64,000 nucleotides of DNA from DYJK01 sp040755055 (GTDB lineage: Bacteria; Bacteroidota; Ignavibacteria; Ignavibacteriales; Melioribacteraceae), in NCBI GenBank assembly GCA_040755055.1, contig JBFMBS010000011.1:49964-113963 (forward strand), read 5' to 3'. Every line of letters starts with the position of its first letter. Position 1 is the stretch's first letter. Position numbers and translations under genes: made by a program. Under the pieces are notes generated by a model. It was not told the DNA's origin and made no database searches. It worked only from the letters and a program-made list of their open reading frames with translations. Positions 60,865 to 64,000 of this stretch are shown here, one piece after another.

Positions 60865-63786
60865 TTATTTCAACAGTAGCATTTTTCGTGTTTGCGATTT
60901 ATTGCCTATTGTTAATCTGTAAAAATATACGCCGGAGGCGTATCCGCCTTTGGTGGATACTCCGCTTGGTAAAGACGTTCCATGGAACGTCTCTACATCA
61001 AATTCTACACTATAATTTCCCGGTGGTTGATATTCATTCACAAGTGTTACTACTTCTCTGCCGAGAATGTCGTAAACTTTTAACGTCACAACCCCTCCCA
61101 TATCCCTCCCCTTACTAAGGGGTGGGGTCGGAATTTCATATTCTATTATTGTTGTTGGATTAAACGGATTAGGATAGTTTTGGTATAATGTAAAATCTTC
61201 CGGCATAGAATTATTTTCGATTTCTACATCGCTTATAAAAGAAATATATTTTTCGCGGCTTTGGTTAATTACTTGCCTCAGTTCTTCCTTGTCGTGTGCC
61301 GCCGCAACCGAAAAAGTGAATTTCTCTCTGGCGCCGGCGTTTATATCAACGGGTCCGCCGGAAATAACAAAAGAGATATCTCCGCTAACCCCGCTATCAA
61401 TAATTCCGTTTGATATAGAATACCATTTCTCCCCATCGTCAAAACCATCTTCAAAAATTACTTCTCCTACTCGCCAGCGATTATTTACCCCCATATACCC
61501 CGGGCTTTGTGAAGAAAGAAGAGATGCACCCACATAGGTACTATTCTGCTTTTTATTAAACGCATATGCAAAATTATCGGCGCGATCGAACGCTGTTGTA
61601 TCGTTGAGATAATCATTCGGTGATGTATTCCAATCCAATAAATATCCCAAAAACAATCCTTGAATTTTTTCTTGTGTTGTATTCTCCAATACAAAATGAA
61701 GGATAATATAAGAATCGTCCGGCGCGGAATTAAAGCTGTAACAAAAACTATGTGTGATAATTCCGAGTTTAGAGCTACCGGCATTATCATCATTGAAAAG
61801 CGAATAACTACTATTTACAGCACCGTTTTCACTGATTGTTATCGATTTTAAAACCTTCAAGTCGTTGCTTTGTTCGAACTTAATTCTCGCCCCATCTACC
61901 AGTTTGTTTGGTGATACGCCGAATAATAATCCCCCTTCGTATAATAAATTATACCCGGAGAAATATTTAAATCCTTCCCCTTTATAATTTGAATTGAAAT
62001 CGCTAAACCCGAGTCCACCTTTGCTCGTAACAGTGGCAATAATTTTACCGTTGTTATGCGTCTTGTAGGATGGGTTTATGTTTACGGGTATCCACTGGAA
62101 ATCGAAATCTCCCGCTATTTCGTATTCTAATAAAAAATAAATTGTTGTGTCCGTTGGTGCGTCTTCGGATAGGGTAAACAAAAAATCCCGATCCGATGTT
62201 TGTACCGCTTCCATTTCACCAAGCACCACGGTTTCAAATTTATTTTTGATGAATTTTACAAATGTTTCATTAGAGGAAATGGTAACGGTTGCGTTTGCAA
62301 TAGGCAACAGATAATTCTTAAAAGTTATTTCGATTGCCGTGGTATCTGTGTCGGCAGCCGTTCCCACGTGATTTACAAAATTTATTTCCGTTGCTCTAAG
62401 AGAATAAACATTGCTATCTGCTACTGCTCTAAATGCGTTAATCCTTCCCGATCCAAGCAGATTGTTATATATAAAAAGATTTTTCTGGTCGATCTTATCA
62501 CATGTTACACGTATTCGTTCCGCAATTTGCTCGGCGGTTAAATTTGGAAACTTGGAAAGAACCAACCCCGCCAACCCGGCAGTCAGCGGTGCAGACATTG
62601 ACGAGCCGCCGGCATAATTGAACGGAGGTAAGTACCCAGATATAGAAGGCCACGTAGAATAAATTGCGGTGCCCGGTGCCATTGCATCTATAAATTCTCC
62701 GTAATTCCCGGCTATGCTTTTTGTATCGTCATTGTTGGTCCAGCCGACAGAAAATACTCCATCATAACTTGCCGGGTAGAAAGGTTCTCGCGTGTTGTTG
62801 TTCCCGGCTGCCGCAACAATTAAAACTCCGTTTGATACTGCATAATCAATTATTTCTTTTTCAAACTTTGAATACTCATAACCGCCCCAACTACAGCTGA
62901 TAATTTTTACGCCTTTATCAACAGCATATTTAATTCCTTCAAATCCATAGGTGATATACGGTTTATCGTTTTCATCACGGTAACTATCTTGGGATACTTT
63001 TACCGGGAGTATTTTACAATTAAATCCTATAGAAGCAACTCCGTAATTGTTGTCGGTTACGGCAGATGCTATGCCGGCAACATGTGTTCCATGATAACCA
63101 TTATTATATGCTCTATCTTCGCGCGGATCGTTATCCGGAATCCCGTTCAGTCCGCCAAAATCCCAGCCATTCACATCATCAACATATTCCCCGGAATCAT
63201 CTTCGTCAATTCCGTTGCCGGGTATTTCGTTTGTGTTTATATAAATATTCGCTGATAAATCCGGGTGATCTATATCTACGCCGGTATCAATGATGCCAAT
63301 AACTACATCTTTGCTGCCTTTTGTAATATCCCAGGCTTCTTTTGCCTGGATTACATTTAGATACGTCTGCTTGCCAGACAAATAAAATTCATCATTGGGA
63401 TCATAACATAATTTTCGTACATACTTAAGTTCTGCCCATTCAACATCGGGTAAATTTGTTAATCGTTTAATTACATCGTCCATGTTTTCAGAATTTACCG
63501 TTAGATAGAAAATTCTTTGTAACGGATCGGCACCTTTTAATAGCTTCTTCGATTGCGGAAATACTTTGCTTAGTTTTTCTACGATTGGCTGCTCTAATTT
63601 ATCATTTAGGTGTGCGGTTATTGCTTCTTTATTATTGTTGAGGAACGTGTCTTCTTTTAACTTTATAACTATCGTTTTGGCAAGATGATGATCCTTGCCG
63701 CTTTCAACTATCTGTTCTTGTCTTTGTGCACAGATAGTAACGGAAAGAAAGATTGCTATTACGGTATTTGTAATTATTCCTTTCAT
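60865..63786 (-). CDS. Subtilisin-like protease with T9SS sorting domain (first gene of the run)
   Basis: This 973-residue secreted S8 subtilase has a signal peptide ('AIFLSVTICAQ'), a propeptide-like region at about 30-130 and a catalytic domain at about 150-455 with Asp167 ('IIDTGVDIDHPD'), His235 ('GYHGTHVAGIASA') and Ser396 ('GGSSMSAPLTAGLAG'). A long beta-rich region follows, then a T9SS type A sorting domain from 'YPNPFNP'. Two kinds of palindromic repeat are in frame in that domain (61091-61128 and 60933-60992), producing 'PTPPLSKGRDMGG' and 'ETFHGTSLPSGVSTKGG'. It opens the three-gene T9SS operon and probably cleaves extracellular protein. Confidence 0.94.
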   Translation of the reverse strand: MKGIITNTVIAIFLSVTICAQRQEQIVESGKDHHLAKTIVIKLKEDTFLNNNKEAITAHLNDKLEQPIVEKLSKVFPQSKKLLKGADPLQRIFYLTVNSENMDDVIKRLTNLPDVEWAELKYVRKLCYDPNDEFYLSGKQTYLNVIQAKEAWDITKGSKDVVIGIIDTGVDIDHPDLSANIYINTNEIPGNGIDEDDSGEYVDDVNGWDFGGLNGIPDNDPREDRAYNNGYHGTHVAGIASAVTDNNYGVASIGFNCKILPVKVSQDSYRDENDKPYITYGFEGIKYAVDKGVKIISCSWGGYEYSKFEKEIIDYAVSNGVLIVAAAGNNNTREPFYPASYDGVFSVGWTNNDDTKSIAGNYGEFIDAMAPGTAIYSTWPSISGYLPPFNYAGGSSMSAPLTAGLAGLVLSKFPNLTAEQIAERIRVTCDKIDQKNLFIYNNLLGSGRINAFRAVADSNVYSLRATEINFVNHVGTAADTDTTAIEITFKNYLLPIANATVTISSNETFVKFIKNKFETVVLGEMEAVQTSDRDFLFTLSEDAPTDTTIYFLLEYEIAGDFDFQWIPVNINPSYKTHNNGKIIATVTSKGGLGFSDFNSNYKGEGFKYFSGYNLLYEGGLLFGVSPNKLVDGARIKFEQSNDLKVLKSITISENGAVNSSYSLFNDDNAGSSKLGIITHSFCYSFNSAPDDSYIILHFVLENTTQEKIQGLFLGYLLDWNTSPNDYLNDTTAFDRADNFAYAFNKKQNSTYVGASLLSSQSPGYMGVNNRWRVGEVIFEDGFDDGEKWYSISNGIIDSGVSGDISFVISGGPVDINAGAREKFTFSVAAAHDKEELRQVINQSREKYISFISDVEIENNSMPEDFTLYQNYPNPFNPTTIIEYEIPTPPLSKGRDMGGVVTLKVYDILGREVVTLVNEYQPPGNYSVEFDVETFHGTSLPSGVSTKGGYASGVYFYRLTIGNKSQTRKMLLLK
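60933..60992. repeat. Two palindromic repeats inside the subtilase sorting domain
   Basis: AGACGTTCCATGGAACGTCT at 60973-60992 is a perfect 20-bp palindrome. Just left of it, GTATCC (60940-60945) and GGATAC (60955-60960) with flanking CGGA/TCCG form another stem. Both are in frame and code for the ETFHGTSL and SGVSTKGG segments just before 'SGVYFYRL'. Confidence 0.78.
61091..61128. repeat. G/C-rich palindromic repeat in the subtilase gene
   Basis: This is the same block as at 58921-58970, with CCCCTTA-C-TAAGGGG at 61108-61122, but without the 12-base tandem addition. It codes for PTPPLSKGRDMGG in frame at the same place in the sorting domain. Flanking bases (AACTTTTAACGTCAC) are also identical between the two genes. 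Confidence 0.8.
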
Positions 63787-63891
63787 TTTATTGCCTATTG
63801 TATAGACAATCTACATTTCACAATAAATAATTACAAGACAAAATTTAACGCACCGGACTATTTTTAGTGTTTTATTTATAGTTAGTCTCAT

Positions 63892-63946
63892 ATGATACCT
63901 AAAGGAAGAAGAGTTATTTTACAACTAATTCTTTCGGAGGTATCAT
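63892..63946 (+). promoter_or_regulatory. Inverted repeat covering the start of the right-edge gene
   Basis: ATGATACCT (63892-63900) pairs perfectly with AGGTATCAT (63938-63946), which contains part of the ribosome site and the first two bases of the ATG of the following gene. The 37-nt loop also has partly complementary ends (AGTT/AACT, GAAGAA/TTCTTTC). In RNA the stem would hide the start site. Confidence 0.45.
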
Positions 63947-64000
63947 GATTGTTAATAATGTTGCACAGCGTCTTAAAAGTAAATCTGTTAAGAACGCTAT
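63945..64000 (+). CDS. Partial gene at right edge
   Basis: An ATG at 63945, four bases after CGGAGG, opens a frame that runs off the window after about 18 codons ('MIVNNVAQRLKSKSVKNA'). The ribosome site is ideal, so a gene starts here, but too little is visible to name it. The start lies in an inverted repeat (63892-63946) that could regulate it. It is divergent from the T9SS operon. Confidence 0.6.
   Translation, partial: MIVNNVAQRLKSKSVKNA

Noticed and set aside
1..64000. CRISPR arrays, tRNA, rRNA or complete insertion sequences
   Set aside because: No regularly spaced repeats, cloverleaf-like segments, rRNA-like blocks or transposase frames were noticed on either strand.

Overview
The window looks like a chromosome segment of a member of the Ignavibacteria / Bacteroidota-Chlorobi lineage. 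It is AT-rich. Many secreted proteins end in a type IX secretion (T9SS/Por) C-terminal sorting domain that starts YPNPFNP, there is an outer-membrane TonB-type receptor, and membrane-bound AraC-type regulators of the kind common in Bacteroidota are present. I see no rRNA, tRNA, CRISPR array, intact transposase or phage genes. The species cannot be fixed from the sequence alone.

Layout. 1-2.4 kb: an ECF sigma / anti-sigma / secreted-protein operon and a DUF502 membrane protein (minus strand). 2.7-13.6 kb: a plus-strand accessory stretch with two membrane-anchored AraC regulators, a lipoprotein serine hydrolase, a small methyltransferase followed by an attC-like structure, two tandem paralogous esterases, a CPBP protease, small lipoproteins and a PD40 propeller gene broken by one stop codon. 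13.8-21.4 kb: VOC protein, CDF metal exporter, dGTPase (dgt), a PAS histidine kinase with an NtrC-type regulator followed by a sigma-54-like promoter and a small exported protein, then ispH. 21.5-33 kb (minus): DUF2911 protein, beta-barrel protein, two T9SS propeller proteins, a lipoprotein, a half-size receiver protein, a GAF-type sigma-54 activator and a very large propeller-TM-Ser/Thr-kinase fusion. 33-47 kb: mostly housekeeping and metabolism (PLP deaminase family, lepB, polysaccharide deacetylase, amidohydrolase, EamA, GNAT, truA, a truncated rhuM-like gene, an adenylate cyclase, pabB/pabC divergent from pabA). 47-56.6 kb: secreted GH43-type protein, ADP-forming acyl-CoA synthetase, glgA, TonB-type receptor, metallophosphoesterase. 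56.6-63.8 kb (minus): a compact run of three T9SS cargo genes (subtilase and two YCF48-type propellers). Partial genes lie at both edges.

How it fits together. The most interesting part is 27.3-33 kb. A lipoprotein-like extracytoplasmic propeller, joined through three membrane segments to a cytoplasmic Ser/Thr kinase, sits 9 bp upstream of a GAF-AAA+-Fis sigma-54 activator. Just beyond that activator is a sigma-54-like -24/-12 element preceded by two copies of GTTGC-N6-GCAAC. It points into a degenerate half-receiver gene, a lipoprotein and possibly the T9SS propeller genes beyond. About 8 kb away a conventional kinase/NtrC pair has the same kind of layout (paired inverted sites, then a -24/-12 element with the same TTGAA variant) in front of a small exported protein. 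A second theme is palindromic repeats carried in frame inside the T9SS sorting domains of the 56.6-63.8 kb genes.
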